From CAIKMD01 sp963729935 (lineage in GTDB: Bacteria; Pseudomonadota; Alphaproteobacteria; ATCC43930; CGMCC-115725): DNA of 64,000 nucleotides. A program made the position numbers and the translations under genes. Positions 42,262-50,487 of the stretch are shown piece after piece; the stretch's first letter is position 1, and every line of letters begins with the position of its first letter. The stretch spans positions 930,001-994,000 of the forward strand of contig CAVSPW010000005.1 of NCBI GenBank assembly GCA_963729935.1, in the 5' to 3' direction. The notes below the pieces were generated by a model. That model did not search any database. It was not told the DNA's origin and was given only the letters and a program-made list of their open reading frames with translations.

Positions 42262-43911
42262 ATGTACCGTTACGACGATTTCGACCACCGCTTCGTCGAC
42301 GAGCGCGTCGCACAATATCGCGACCAGGTGCGCCGCCGGCTTACCGGTCAGCTGAGCGAAGAGGAGTTCCGTCCGCTTCGGCTGATGAACGGGCTCTATC
42401 TGCAGCTTCACGCCTATATGCTGCGGATCGCCATCCCCTACGGCGTGCTGTCATCGACGAAACTGCACAAGCTGGCGCAGATCGCGCGGCGCCATGACCG
42501 CGGTTACGGCCATTTCACGACGCGGCAAAATCTGCAATTCCACTGGATCAAGCTCGAGGAGAGCCCGGACATTCTTGCCGAGCTCGCCAAGGTCGAGATG
42601 CACGCCATCCAAACGAGCGGCAATTCCTTCCGCAATATCACGACCGATCCGTTTGCCGGCGCCGCCGCCGACGAGATCGAGGATCCGCGCCCCTATGCCG
42701 AGATCATCCGGCAATGGTCGACCCTTCACCCGGAATTCTCGTTCCTGCCGCGCAAGTTCAAGATTGCGATCTCGGGCGCCGCCGAGGATCGCGCCGCGGT
42801 GAAGATGCACGATCTGGGCCTCTATCTTCGCCGCGACGAGAAGGGCGAACTCGGTTTCGAAGTGCTGGCTGGGGGCGGGCTCGGCCGCACGCCGATCCTG
42901 GCGCGGACGATCAAGCCTTTCCTCGCCCGGCGCGATCTCTTCACCTATCTCGAGGCGGTTCTGCGCGTCTATAACCGCTATGGGCGGCGCGACAATCTTT
43001 ACAAGTCGCGAATCAAGATCCTGGTGCAAAGCCTCGGTGCGCAAAACTTCGCCGAGGAGGTCGAGGCCGAATGGCAAGCCTCCGATCACGAGGCGGGCGC
43101 GCTTCCCGACCGCTACATCGCGGAGATCGCGTCCGGCTTCGCGCCGCCGGTCTTCGATCGGGGCCCCTGGGACGAAACCGCGCTCTCTCGCGCGGCCGCG
43201 GCCAACCCCGCCTTTGCGCGCTGGATGAAGCACAACGTCGTCGCCCACAAGGTGGCGAATTATGCGATCGTCACCATCTCGCTGAAGCCGATCGGCGAGA
43301 CGCCCGGCGATTGCAGCGCCGACCAAATGGATCTCGTCGCGAAACTCGCCGATGAGCTGAGCTTCGGCGAGGTGCGCGTCGCCTATGAGCAAAATCTCAT
43401 CTTGCCTCATGTCAGGCGCGACGCGCTCTACACGCTATGGCAGCGGCTCGACAAAGCCGGGTTGGGCCCGTCCAATATCGGCCTTGCCAGCGACATCATC
43501 TGCTGCCCCGGCATGGATTACTGCGGCCTCGCCACCGCCCGCTCCATCCCGGTCGCGCAGCGCCTGGCGCGGAGCCTTGCCGGGCGCGAGGACGCGATCG
43601 GCAAACTCGAGATCAAGATTTCGGGCTGCATCAATGCCTGCGGCCACCATCACCTCGGCCATATCGGCATTCTCGGCGTCGATAAGAATGACGAGGAGGT
43701 CTACCAGATCACTCTGGGCGGCGACGCGGGCGATCATGCCGCGATCGGCGCGATCATCGGCCCCGCCGTCAGGAGCGAGGACGTGACCGGCGCGGTCGAC
43801 CGGATCGTCGACGTCTATACGAGTCTGCGCCAGGGCGAGGAGCGCTTCCCCGAGACCTATCGGCGAGTCGGCGCCGCTCCTTTCAAGGAAGCGCTTTATG
43901 CTCCTCACTGA
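42262..43911 (+). CDS. cysI: Assimilatory sulfite reductase haemoprotein (nitrite/sulfite reductase family)
   Basis: CysI reduces sulfite to sulfide with six electrons at a siroheme-[4Fe-4S] centre. The 549-residue protein contains the cluster/siroheme cysteines in CCPGMDYCGLATARS and SGCINACGHHHLGHIG, the substrate-side GHFTTRQNLQFHWI, and NITTDPFAGAAADEIEDPRPY. The preceding siroheme gene and following DUF934 gene support sulfite over nitrite as substrate. Its stop overlaps the DUF934 gene by 14 bases. Confidence 0.92.
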   Translation: MYRYDDFDHRFVDERVAQYRDQVRRRLTGQLSEEEFRPLRLMNGLYLQLHAYMLRIAIPYGVLSSTKLHKLAQIARRHDRGYGHFTTRQNLQFHWIKLEESPDILAELAKVEMHAIQTSGNSFRNITTDPFAGAAADEIEDPRPYAEIIRQWSTLHPEFSFLPRKFKIAISGAAEDRAAVKMHDLGLYLRRDEKGELGFEVLAGGGLGRTPILARTIKPFLARRDLFTYLEAVLRVYNRYGRRDNLYKSRIKILVQSLGAQNFAEEVEAEWQASDHEAGALPDRYIAEIASGFAPPVFDRGPWDETALSRAAAANPAFARWMKHNVVAHKVANYAIVTISLKPIGETPGDCSADQMDLVAKLADELSFGEVRVAYEQNLILPHVRRDALYTLWQRLDKAGLGPSNIGLASDIICCPGMDYCGLATARSIPVAQRLARSLAGREDAIGKLEIKISGCINACGHHHLGHIGILGVDKNDEEVYQITLGGDAGDHAAIGAIIGPAVRSEDVTGAVDRIVDVYTSLRQGEERFPETYRRVGAAPFKEALYAPH

Positions 43912-44395
43912 GAATGGCCGCCTGCGCGAGGATGGTTGGCATCATCTCGAAGATGAAGAGCCCGTGCCCGAAAGCAACGCGGTGACCGTGTCGTTGGCGC
44001 GCTGGGAAAAGGCGGACCCGGACTTGCGGGCACGCAACGGCAAGCTCGGCCTGCGCTTGCCCAATAGCGCGCCGGTGGAGCCGATCGCCCGCGATCTGAA
44101 CCGCTTCGATCTCATCGTGCTGCATTTCCCCAAATTCACCGATGGCCGCGCCTATTCGCAGGCGCGACTCTTGCGAAGCCGCTATGGCTACAAGCGCGAA
44201 CTACGCGCGACCGGCGATGTGTTGCGCGATCAGCTGCTGTTCATGCGCCGCTGCGGCTTCGACAGCTTCGTCGTCGGCGAACGCGCGATCAAAGAAAATT
44301 GGGCGAAGGCCTTTGCCGAGTTCGACGTCTTTTATCAAGGTGCGCCCGACGAACGGCCCTGGGTCATGCGTCAAAGGCTGTCGCCGCGGCATTGA
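43898..44395 (+). CDS. DUF934 domain-containing protein (sulfite reductase-associated)
   Basis: The 165-residue protein has the DUF934 signature FDLIVLHFPKFTDGRAYSQARLLRSRYGYKRELRATGDVLRDQLLFMRRCGFDSF. DUF934 proteins follow cysI in most alpha- and betaproteobacteria and are thought to support electron transfer or assembly of sulfite reductase; this is inference from linkage. The operon ends here: the cysH (PAPS/APS reductase) gene that often follows is absent from the window. Confidence 0.88.
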   Translation: MLLTENGRLREDGWHHLEDEEPVPESNAVTVSLARWEKADPDLRARNGKLGLRLPNSAPVEPIARDLNRFDLIVLHFPKFTDGRAYSQARLLRSRYGYKRELRATGDVLRDQLLFMRRCGFDSFVVGERAIKENWAKAFAEFDVFYQGAPDERPWVMRQRLSPRH

Positions 44396-44477
44396 CCGCA
44401 TCGAAATTTCTTGTAACCGGCCCCCGCCCCGGCGACGCATGCCCGAGCTTGCCCGGATTGTCTGATCACGATTGCGT

Positions 44478-44530
44478 GGCCACAGAAAAGACACCGATGA
44501 CGCCCTGCAGGAGGGCCACAGAAAGGACAC
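44478..44530. repeat. Short direct repeat pair, possible insertion-sequence end remnant
   Basis: GGCCACAGAAAAGACAC (44478-44494) and GGCCACAGAAAGGACAC (44514-44530) differ by one base and are 36 bases apart. Closely spaced terminal repeats of this kind occur at ends of some IS families such as IS21. No transposase is present in the window. Confidence 0.4.
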
Positions 44531-44587
44531 TCCCCATTGGCGATCGTCCTCCGTATCTATACGTCATCTGATTGCTGGAGATTGCCC

Positions 44588-44758
44588 ATGGAACCGACGC
44601 TGAAGCTGAAGGAACGGGCAGAACGTTATCGGCAGATCGCGCAGAACACTTTCGACGCGAAGATCGCGGGCGAAATCGAGAAGATTGCCCAAGACTACGA
44701 ACATTGGGCGACGGCGGATGAGGGATCGATCGCCTCCCGACGAGAGGCCGGTAACTGA
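44588..44758 (+). CDS. Small hypothetical protein, helical
   Basis: The 56-residue product MEPTLKLKERAERYRQIAQNT... is charged and predicted helical, with the pattern RAERYRQIAQN..DAKIAGEIEKIAQDYEHWA. It resembles short uncharacterised helical proteins common in Rhizobiales genomes, from memory only. The ATG at 44588 was chosen over an upstream ATG at 44537 because the family-like part begins there. No function is known. Confidence 0.5.
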   Translation: MEPTLKLKERAERYRQIAQNTFDAKIAGEIEKIAQDYEHWATADEGSIASRREAGN

Positions 44759-44834
44759 ATCCGCATCGTTTCGCCGATCGGTTGCGAAATGCGTTCAACC
44801 GCAGGGACGGCCGGCGAGCACTTCCTGCGCCGGC

Positions 44835-45107
44835 ATGGCGCTGATCCTGGAGCTCAATGACATGGCCTGGTTGCTCGTTCTCGGTTGTGTCGCAAGCTAT
44901 TTCGGTTTGGCGGTCTTGGTCGGAAGGATGCTCGCCTGCGGCGGATGGCCTTCCCAACCGCGGCTCGATTGGGCAGACCAACGCCAGACGAAAAACGGCA
45001 ATGTCGAAATTGGGCCTCTCTGCGAAGGCCCGTACGCGTCCGGTGAGACCGGATCGCGCGTGCAGCCCGGCGCGCTTGGCACTCTGCCGCTGCCAGAGGC
45101 GCTCTGA
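44835..45107 (+). CDS. Possible small membrane protein
   Basis: A 90-residue reading frame with one hydrophobic segment near the N-terminus (MAWLLVLGCVASYFGLAVLVG, residues 10-30) followed by a polar, low-complexity tail. An internal ATG at 44862 would start directly at the helix. No homologue is recognised and no strong ribosome site is seen, so it may be chance. Confidence 0.25.
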   Translation: MALILELNDMAWLLVLGCVASYFGLAVLVGRMLACGGWPSQPRLDWADQRQTKNGNVEIGPLCEGPYASGETGSRVQPGALGTLPLPEAL

Positions 45108-45372
45108 AGATTCTCGAGAGTTCTCGGCAACGCCCGCCGAGCCCCGATATTGGATGGGGCTTTAGACAAATTTGCCGCGCTTTCCCGTGCTTCACGCTTC
45201 TTTAGCGCCAGGCGCCTAGCTTGTCGGCACCGGGGAAGCACGGATCGTTTGAGGAGCATCCCTGGATTTTTGTAGCTTTCGCGCGCGACGGTCGCGGCCG
45301 GCGGCAGGCCCCCTCAACTGCTCCGGCCGCGACTACTCGTTCTGGACGGCCCGACGCCGCCACATGACGTCG

Positions 45373-45897
45373 CTAAGTGAGCGGGTAATCCGCCTGATCC
45401 TCGTAGATTGCGGCGCTCTTGGTGAGGTAGCTCGCGATCAAGCTGAAATGATCGACGGCAAACGGCGCGGCGCGAAAGAGCGCGTGCGCGCTCACATACT
45501 CCTGCAGCCGGCTCTCGCTCACCCCCTTGAGGCGCGCAAGCGTCACATGGGGCGTGTAACGGCGCTCTTCGGATTCGAAGCCCAGTCGGTTGAGCGCGCT
45601 CTCCACCTTTTCGTGAAGGTGGTGGAGCGCCGCGTTGCGCTCGATGCCGACCCAGAGCATGCGCAAGCCGAAATGGCCAACGGTTGCGAGCGTGACGTCG
45701 AAGCGCGGCGCGCGAATCCGGGCCAGCGCGGCATCGATATCCGCGGCCTGGCCCTCGTCGACGTCTCCGATGAAGCGCAAGGTCAGATGGTAGTTTCCCG
45801 GGTCGACCCATTTCGCGCCGGGCACGCCCGCGGCCATCAGCGACAGGCGTAGTTTCAATTCGGGCGGCAAGGCGATGCCGACGAAAAGCCTCAACAT
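45373..45897 (-). CDS. thpR: RNA 2',3'-cyclic phosphodiesterase
   Basis: ThpR belongs to the 2H phosphoesterases and opens 2',3'-cyclic phosphate ends of RNA. The 174-residue protein has both HxT motifs, HLTLRF (H37) and HVTLARL (H117), spaced as in the family, and starts MLRLFVGIALPPELK. It is four bases downstream of the TesA-like esterase gene, which is a common arrangement of unclear meaning. Confidence 0.93.
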   Translation of the reverse strand: MLRLFVGIALPPELKLRLSLMAAGVPGAKWVDPGNYHLTLRFIGDVDEGQAADIDAALARIRAPRFDVTLATVGHFGLRMLWVGIERNAALHHLHEKVESALNRLGFESEERRYTPHVTLARLKGVSESRLQEYVSAHALFRAAPFAVDHFSLIASYLTKSAAIYEDQADYPLT

Positions 45898-45901
45898 CCC
45901 G

Positions 45902-46555
45902 TCATTGCGCCTTCTTGCCGAGCAAGCCCTCGACCATGGGCGCGATCTTTCCCACGATCACTTCAACGCCCGCAGCCGTGGGATGAAGCCCGTCACCCTG
46001 ATTGAGCTTTTCGTCGAGGACCACGCCGTCGAGAAAGAACGGGTAGAGCGGCACGCCGTATTTCTTGGCGAGATCGGGATAGATCGCGTCGAAGGTTTTC
46101 TGATAATCGGGTCCCCAATTCCCCGGCGCTTTCATGCCGATGAGCAGGACCTTGATGTGCGCCCGGGCGAGCCGCGCCAGCATCGCGTCGAGATTGGAAC
46201 GCGCAAGCTTCGGAGCGATGCCGCGCAGCGCATCATTGGCTCCGAGCTCGAGCAGGACCAGATCGGGCCGATCGCTGATCGTCCAGTCGAGCCGCGCCAC
46301 CCCGCCCGAGGTCGTGTCGCCCGAGACGCCGGCATTTCTGACCTCGACGGCGTAGCCGTCCTTTTTGAGACGCGCCTCCAGGCGCACGGGAAAAGCCTCG
46401 CTGGGCTCCAGCCCGTAGCCGGCCGTCAAACTATCGCCGAAGGCGAGGATTTTCGTCGTCGCGCCGGCCGGCGCGGCGCCGACGCTCGACATCGCCGATA
46501 TCGGAGCCGATAGGAGCGTGATGAGGGCCAGAACCAGCGCTCGATTGACAAACAT
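45902..46555 (-). CDS. tesA: Arylesterase/acyl-CoA thioesterase TesA-like (GDSL hydrolase)
   Basis: The 217-residue exported SGNH hydrolase has a signal peptide (about residues 1-28), the nucleophile serine S42 in LAFGDSLTAGYGL, block II GVSGDTTSGG, block III GANDALRG, and the catalytic Asp-His pair in GDGLHPTAAG. It is divergent from the ybbA-ybbP exporter genes, the same arrangement as tesA/ybbA in enterobacteria, which supports the annotation. Substrates are esters or thioesters of lipids. Confidence 0.91.
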   Translation of the reverse strand: MFVNRALVLALITLLSAPISAMSSVGAAPAGATTKILAFGDSLTAGYGLEPSEAFPVRLEARLKKDGYAVEVRNAGVSGDTTSGGVARLDWTISDRPDLVLLELGANDALRGIAPKLARSNLDAMLARLARAHIKVLLIGMKAPGNWGPDYQKTFDAIYPDLAKKYGVPLYPFFLDGVVLDEKLNQGDGLHPTAAGVEVIVGKIAPMVEGLLGKKAQ

Positions 46556-46586
46556 GCGTCGTCCGTCCTAACCCCGGCGCGGGCGC

Positions 46587-47282
46587 ATGCGACGAGAATT
46601 CATGGGAAAACCGCTAATCCGGCTCGACAATCTGCGCCTCACCTTGGCGAGCGCCGCGGGGCCCGTCAACGTATTGAGGGGCATTTCGCTCGAAATCGAC
46701 GCCGGCATGACGGTGGGTTTGGTCGGGCCCTCGGGTTCGGGCAAGTCGACCTTGATGATGATCCTGGGCGGGCTTGAGCGCGCGAGCTCCGGCGCGGTCG
46801 AGGTCGCGGGCTTCGATCTGAACGCGCTCGACGAAGACGCGCTCGCGCGGTTTCGCCGCGACAACGTCGGTATCGTCTTTCAGTCATTCCATCTCGTTCC
46901 CACCATGACCGCGCTCGAGAACGTGGCGGTTCCGCTCGAATTGGCCGGCCGCGGGGATGCCTTCGAGACCGCGCGCGCCGGGCTCGAGGCGGTCGGGCTG
47001 GGCGCGCGCATCGCGCATTACCCGGCGCAACTCTCCGGCGGCGAGCAGCAGCGCGTCGCGATCGCGCGCGCCTTCGCTGCGCGCCCGAAATTGCTGTTGG
47101 CGGACGAGCCCACCGGCAATCTCGACGGTGCCACGGGGAAACAGGTGATCGATCTCTTGTTCCGGCTCCATCAGGATTTGGGCACGACCTTTCTGCTCAT
47201 CACCCACGACACCGAATTGGCGCAGCGCTGCGATCGGATCATCACGCTCGTCGATGGCGAGATCGCCGGGGCCGCGGCATGA
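46587..47282 (+). CDS. ybbA: ABC transporter ATP-binding protein (YbbA-like)
   Basis: The 231-residue MacB/LolD-type ATPase has Walker A GPSGSGKST, signature LSGGEQQR and Walker B LLLADEPTGNLD with the H-loop ITHD. It overlaps the ybbP start by four bases (ATGA) and is divergent from tesA by 31 bases. The pair probably exports or extracts a lipid or peptide from the inner membrane; LolD itself differs by partner genes. Confidence 0.9.
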   Translation: MRREFMGKPLIRLDNLRLTLASAAGPVNVLRGISLEIDAGMTVGLVGPSGSGKSTLMMILGGLERASSGAVEVAGFDLNALDEDALARFRRDNVGIVFQSFHLVPTMTALENVAVPLELAGRGDAFETARAGLEAVGLGARIAHYPAQLSGGEQQRVAIARAFAARPKLLLADEPTGNLDGATGKQVIDLLFRLHQDLGTTFLLITHDTELAQRCDRIITLVDGEIAGAAA

Positions 47283-49801
47283 CCATGCCGGCGCTGGCTT
47301 GGCGGCTGGCGCGGCGCGAATTGCGCGGAAGCCTCAAAGGCTTCGGCATCTTTCTCGCCTGCCTCGCCCTCGGCGTCGCGGTGATCGCCGCCGTCGGATC
47401 GCTATCGGCCGCGGTCGACGCCGGATTAAACACGGATGCCCGCGCGCTTTTGGGCGGCGATGTCGAGTTCCACCTGGCGCAGCGCGCCGCGAGCGCCGAG
47501 GAGCGCCGCTTCCTCGCGGCGTCCGGCGCGGTCTCCGAGGTAACCCGGCTGCGCGCGATGGCGATCAGCGACGACGGCAAGAACCGCAGCCTGATCGAGC
47601 TGAAAGCGATCGATCGCGCCTACCCGCTCTACGGCGCGGTAACCCTGGCGCCCGTGCAATATCTCGGCGCGGCGCTCGGCGCGGGCAACGGGGTTTGGGG
47701 CGCGGTCGTGGCGCCCTCGCTGCTCGACCGGCTCGGCTTGAAGCTTGGCGATACGATCCGGATCGGCGACGGGCGATTTGTCCTGCGCGCGGTGCTGGCG
47801 CATGAACCCGATGGCGTGAGCGGCGGTTTCGAGCTTGGGCCGCGGGTGATGGTGTCGCAGGCCGCGCTGGCTTCGACCGGGCTCATCGTCCCCGGGACCC
47901 TGGTCGAACATGCCTATCGCGTTCGCCTGCCGCCGGGGGCCGATGTGAACGGCTTCATCGCCGCGGCACGGACGCGCTTTCCCGAAGCCGGATGGCGCGT
48001 TCGCAGCTTCGCCGATGCGGCGCCCAATCTGCAGCAATTGCTCGATCGCCTCACCGTTTTCCTGACCTTGGTCGGGCTGACGGCCCTGCTTGTCGGCGGC
48101 GTCGGCATCGGCAATGCGGTCGAAAGCTATCTGCGCGAAAAGGTCGCGACCATCGCCACCTTGAAATGCCTGGGCGCACCGCTGCGGCTGGTCTTCACGA
48201 CCTATCTGCTGCAGATCCTGGTCCTATCCTTCGCCGGCATCGGTCTTGGCGTCATGCTCGGCGCGCTCGCGCCTTACGCCGCGGCGCCCTTCCTGCCCAG
48301 CGTGCTGCCGGTCGAGGCGCGCATCGCGCTCTATCCGACGCCGTTGCTCCTCGCCGCCGCCTACGGGCTGCTGGCGACGCTCGCTTTCGCGTCCTGGCCG
48401 ATCGGAACCGCGTGCCAGATTCCCCCGGCGAGCCTTTTTCGCAATCTCGTCGAGCCGGTACGGGCCCGGCCCGGCCTGTTGCCCTTGTCGATCGCCGGGA
48501 TCGCGGGACCGGGGCTTGCCCTCTTGGCGCTCGCGACGGCGTCGGATCGAGCGGTCGCGGCCTGGTTCATCCTCGGCGCGATCGCGTCGCTTGTCGTATT
48601 TCGCCTGGCCGCCTGGGCGATCATGCGCGCGGCTTCGCTCGCCGGAAGGCCGCGCCAGCCGGGCCTGCGGCTTGCGCTTACCAACCTTTACCGGCCGGGT
48701 GCCGCGACGGCGAGCGTCGTCGCCTCGCTCGGCCTCGGCCTCGCGGTGCTGGTGGCGGTCGCTCTCGTTCACGGCAACCTCACGCGCGAACTTGAAAACA
48801 GCGTGCCGCAGCGCGCGCCATCCTTCTTCTTCATCGATATCCAGCCGAACCAGATCGCGGCTTTCGACAGGCTGCTTGCGGGCATGAAAGGCGTGAGCGA
48901 TGTGCGTCAGGTGCCGAGCCTTCGCGGCCGGATCACGGCGCTCAACGGCGTGCCGGTGGAGCGTGCCTTTGTCGGCCCCGACGCGCGCTGGGCGACGAGT
49001 TCCGATCGCGGCCTCACCTATGCCGCGAACCTGCCGCCGGGCTCGCGCCTCGCTGAGGGCCAGTGGTGGCCGGCGGATTATCGCGGGCCGGCGCTCGTCT
49101 CCTTCGCGGCCGATCTCGCGCGCGGCATGAAGCTCAAGATCGGCGACACCATCACGGTCAATGTGCTCGGCCGCGATCTGACGGCCCGCATCGCCAATCT
49201 GCGCGAGATCGATTGGAGCTCGCTCAACATCAATTTCGCGATGGTATTCTCGCCAGGGCCGCTCGATGACGCGCCCCAAAGCTTCATCGCCACGGCGCGC
49301 ACCGATGCGGCGCAGGAAGCCGGGCTGGAGCGCGCGGTCACCGACGCTTTTCCCAATGTCTCGGCGATCGGCGTCAAGGACGCCTTAGAGACTTTGAGCA
49401 ACATCGTCGCCGCCATCGCGACCGCCGTGCGCATCACCGCCGCCGCAACGCTTGCGGCCGGCGCGCTGGTCTTGGCCGGCGCGATCGCCGCCGGCCATCG
49501 GCGCCGCGTCTACGAGGCGGTGGTTTTGAAAGTCTTGGGCGCGACGCGGCGCCAGATCGCGGGCAGCTTCCTCATCGAATATGCGCTAATGGGCCTTGCC
49601 GCTTCCCTCCTCGCCGCCATCATCGGCTCGGTCGCCGCCTATTTCCTGCTGACGCGCGTCATGCATGCGCCCTGGAGCTTCCTCGCCGGCGATGTCGCGG
49701 CAACAACGCTTTTTGCAACGGGCTTCACCTTGCTGGCCGGATTCGCCGGCACCTGGCGCGCGCTCGGCGCCAAGGCCGCGCCGTTTCTCCGCAATGAATA
49801 G
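47279..49801 (+). CDS. ybbP: ABC transporter permease, FtsX/YbbP type
   Basis: The 840-residue permease has the YbbP layout of about ten membrane segments: an N-terminal helix (GFGIFLACLALGVAVIAAVG), a large periplasmic domain, two FtsX-like cores (VFLTLVGLTALLVGGVGIGNAV.. KVATIATLKCLGAP and AATLAAGALVLAGAIAAGHRRRVYEAVVLKVLGATRRQI). It forms the transporter with YbbA. Repeat of the FtsX core within one chain is normal for the family. Confidence 0.92.
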   Translation: MTMPALAWRLARRELRGSLKGFGIFLACLALGVAVIAAVGSLSAAVDAGLNTDARALLGGDVEFHLAQRAASAEERRFLAASGAVSEVTRLRAMAISDDGKNRSLIELKAIDRAYPLYGAVTLAPVQYLGAALGAGNGVWGAVVAPSLLDRLGLKLGDTIRIGDGRFVLRAVLAHEPDGVSGGFELGPRVMVSQAALASTGLIVPGTLVEHAYRVRLPPGADVNGFIAAARTRFPEAGWRVRSFADAAPNLQQLLDRLTVFLTLVGLTALLVGGVGIGNAVESYLREKVATIATLKCLGAPLRLVFTTYLLQILVLSFAGIGLGVMLGALAPYAAAPFLPSVLPVEARIALYPTPLLLAAAYGLLATLAFASWPIGTACQIPPASLFRNLVEPVRARPGLLPLSIAGIAGPGLALLALATASDRAVAAWFILGAIASLVVFRLAAWAIMRAASLAGRPRQPGLRLALTNLYRPGAATASVVASLGLGLAVLVAVALVHGNLTRELENSVPQRAPSFFFIDIQPNQIAAFDRLLAGMKGVSDVRQVPSLRGRITALNGVPVERAFVGPDARWATSSDRGLTYAANLPPGSRLAEGQWWPADYRGPALVSFAADLARGMKLKIGDTITVNVLGRDLTARIANLREIDWSSLNINFAMVFSPGPLDDAPQSFIATARTDAAQEAGLERAVTDAFPNVSAIGVKDALETLSNIVAAIATAVRITAAATLAAGALVLAGAIAAGHRRRVYEAVVLKVLGATRRQIAGSFLIEYALMGLAASLLAAIIGSVAAYFLLTRVMHAPWSFLAGDVAATTLFATGFTLLAGFAGTWRALGAKAAPFLRNE

Positions 49802-49960
49802 GAACCAGAGCTAGCGCTCGCGTCAGGCCGCATAAGATACCGTTGAGCCGCAACGAAAAAGCTGTTTATCGCTCTTTTAACCCAAGCGCCGCACCATGCC
49901 GGGCCTCGGCGCGCGGGCGGCGCAGAAATCTGTGGATGAGAGGCAGGACCGATAATCGAC

Positions 49961-50270
49961 ATGACGAAGATTCTGGCCTTCGGCGCGGCGCTGCCGATTG
50001 GGCTGTTTCTATTCATCTATCACAGCGACGAGCCGTCGATTGACCACCATCCTCTCACCGGCGATGCAGGATATTCCCTTCTGTCCGCGCTCTCCTCGAA
50101 CCATGTTCACGGGCTGCTCGCTCTCGCGCTCGCGCCTGTGCGCGGTCTTCAGCCGGCGCATCCTGTTGGGCACGAACATGGCGTGGCATAAAGCCATCAA
50201 CGGCTACGCCGCCGTCCTTCTTGGCATCGCCCTGATCGTCGGCGGGGTTTGGCTTCTCGCCCTGCCCTGA
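49961..50270 (+). pseudogene. Possible small two-helix membrane protein interrupted by a frameshift
   Basis: From ATG 49961 the frame gives MTKILAFGAALPIGLFLFIYH and continues to about base 50133. An extra base near 50134 would switch to the frame ending NMAWHKAINGYAAVLLGIALIVGGVWLLALP at 50270, joining two hydrophobic segments into one coherent 102-residue protein. The product is not recognised. Support is only that both halves are hydrophobic and the joined frame is continuous. Confidence 0.35.
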
Positions 50271-50487
50271 AGCCCACCCCGCAAAGAATTCCGGCGAGAG
50301 GAAAAGGCCAAAACCTTTTTCCTTGCCCGCGTTAAGCGCCTCGATGGCGCCTTCCCAAATTGTCGACGCGGCTTCTCACGGCGACGCCAAATTGGATCTG
50401 ATGAGTTGCGGGAGATCGGCCGGCTGTCCGCAGCCGTGCCTTCGACTTCAAGTCGGCGACCACTTCGTCCGATAAATTCTCGGTCGA

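Larger units (their letters stand above)
44396..45372. other. Gene-poor tract with short repeats and two small uncertain ORFs
   Basis: This 977-base interval has no recognisable protein family. It holds a near-exact 17-base repeat pair at 44478-44494 and 44514-44530 (GGCCACAGAAA[A/G]GACAC), one plausible 56-residue gene at 44588-44758 and one weak small membrane ORF at 44835-45107. From 45108 to 45372 I see nothing codable with confidence. The tract follows the point where cysH would often lie, so it may be scar DNA left by a mobile element. Confidence 0.5.

Noticed and set aside
44466..44981. 171-residue frame on the - strand in the gene-poor tract
   Set aside because: Low-complexity Arg/Ser/Pro sequence that covers the antisense of two small ORFs and the repeats; no domain.
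50299..50322. GGAAAAGG..CCTTTTTCC hairpin as a terminator
   Set aside because: The stem is AT-rich with a bulge and no gene clearly ends just before it.
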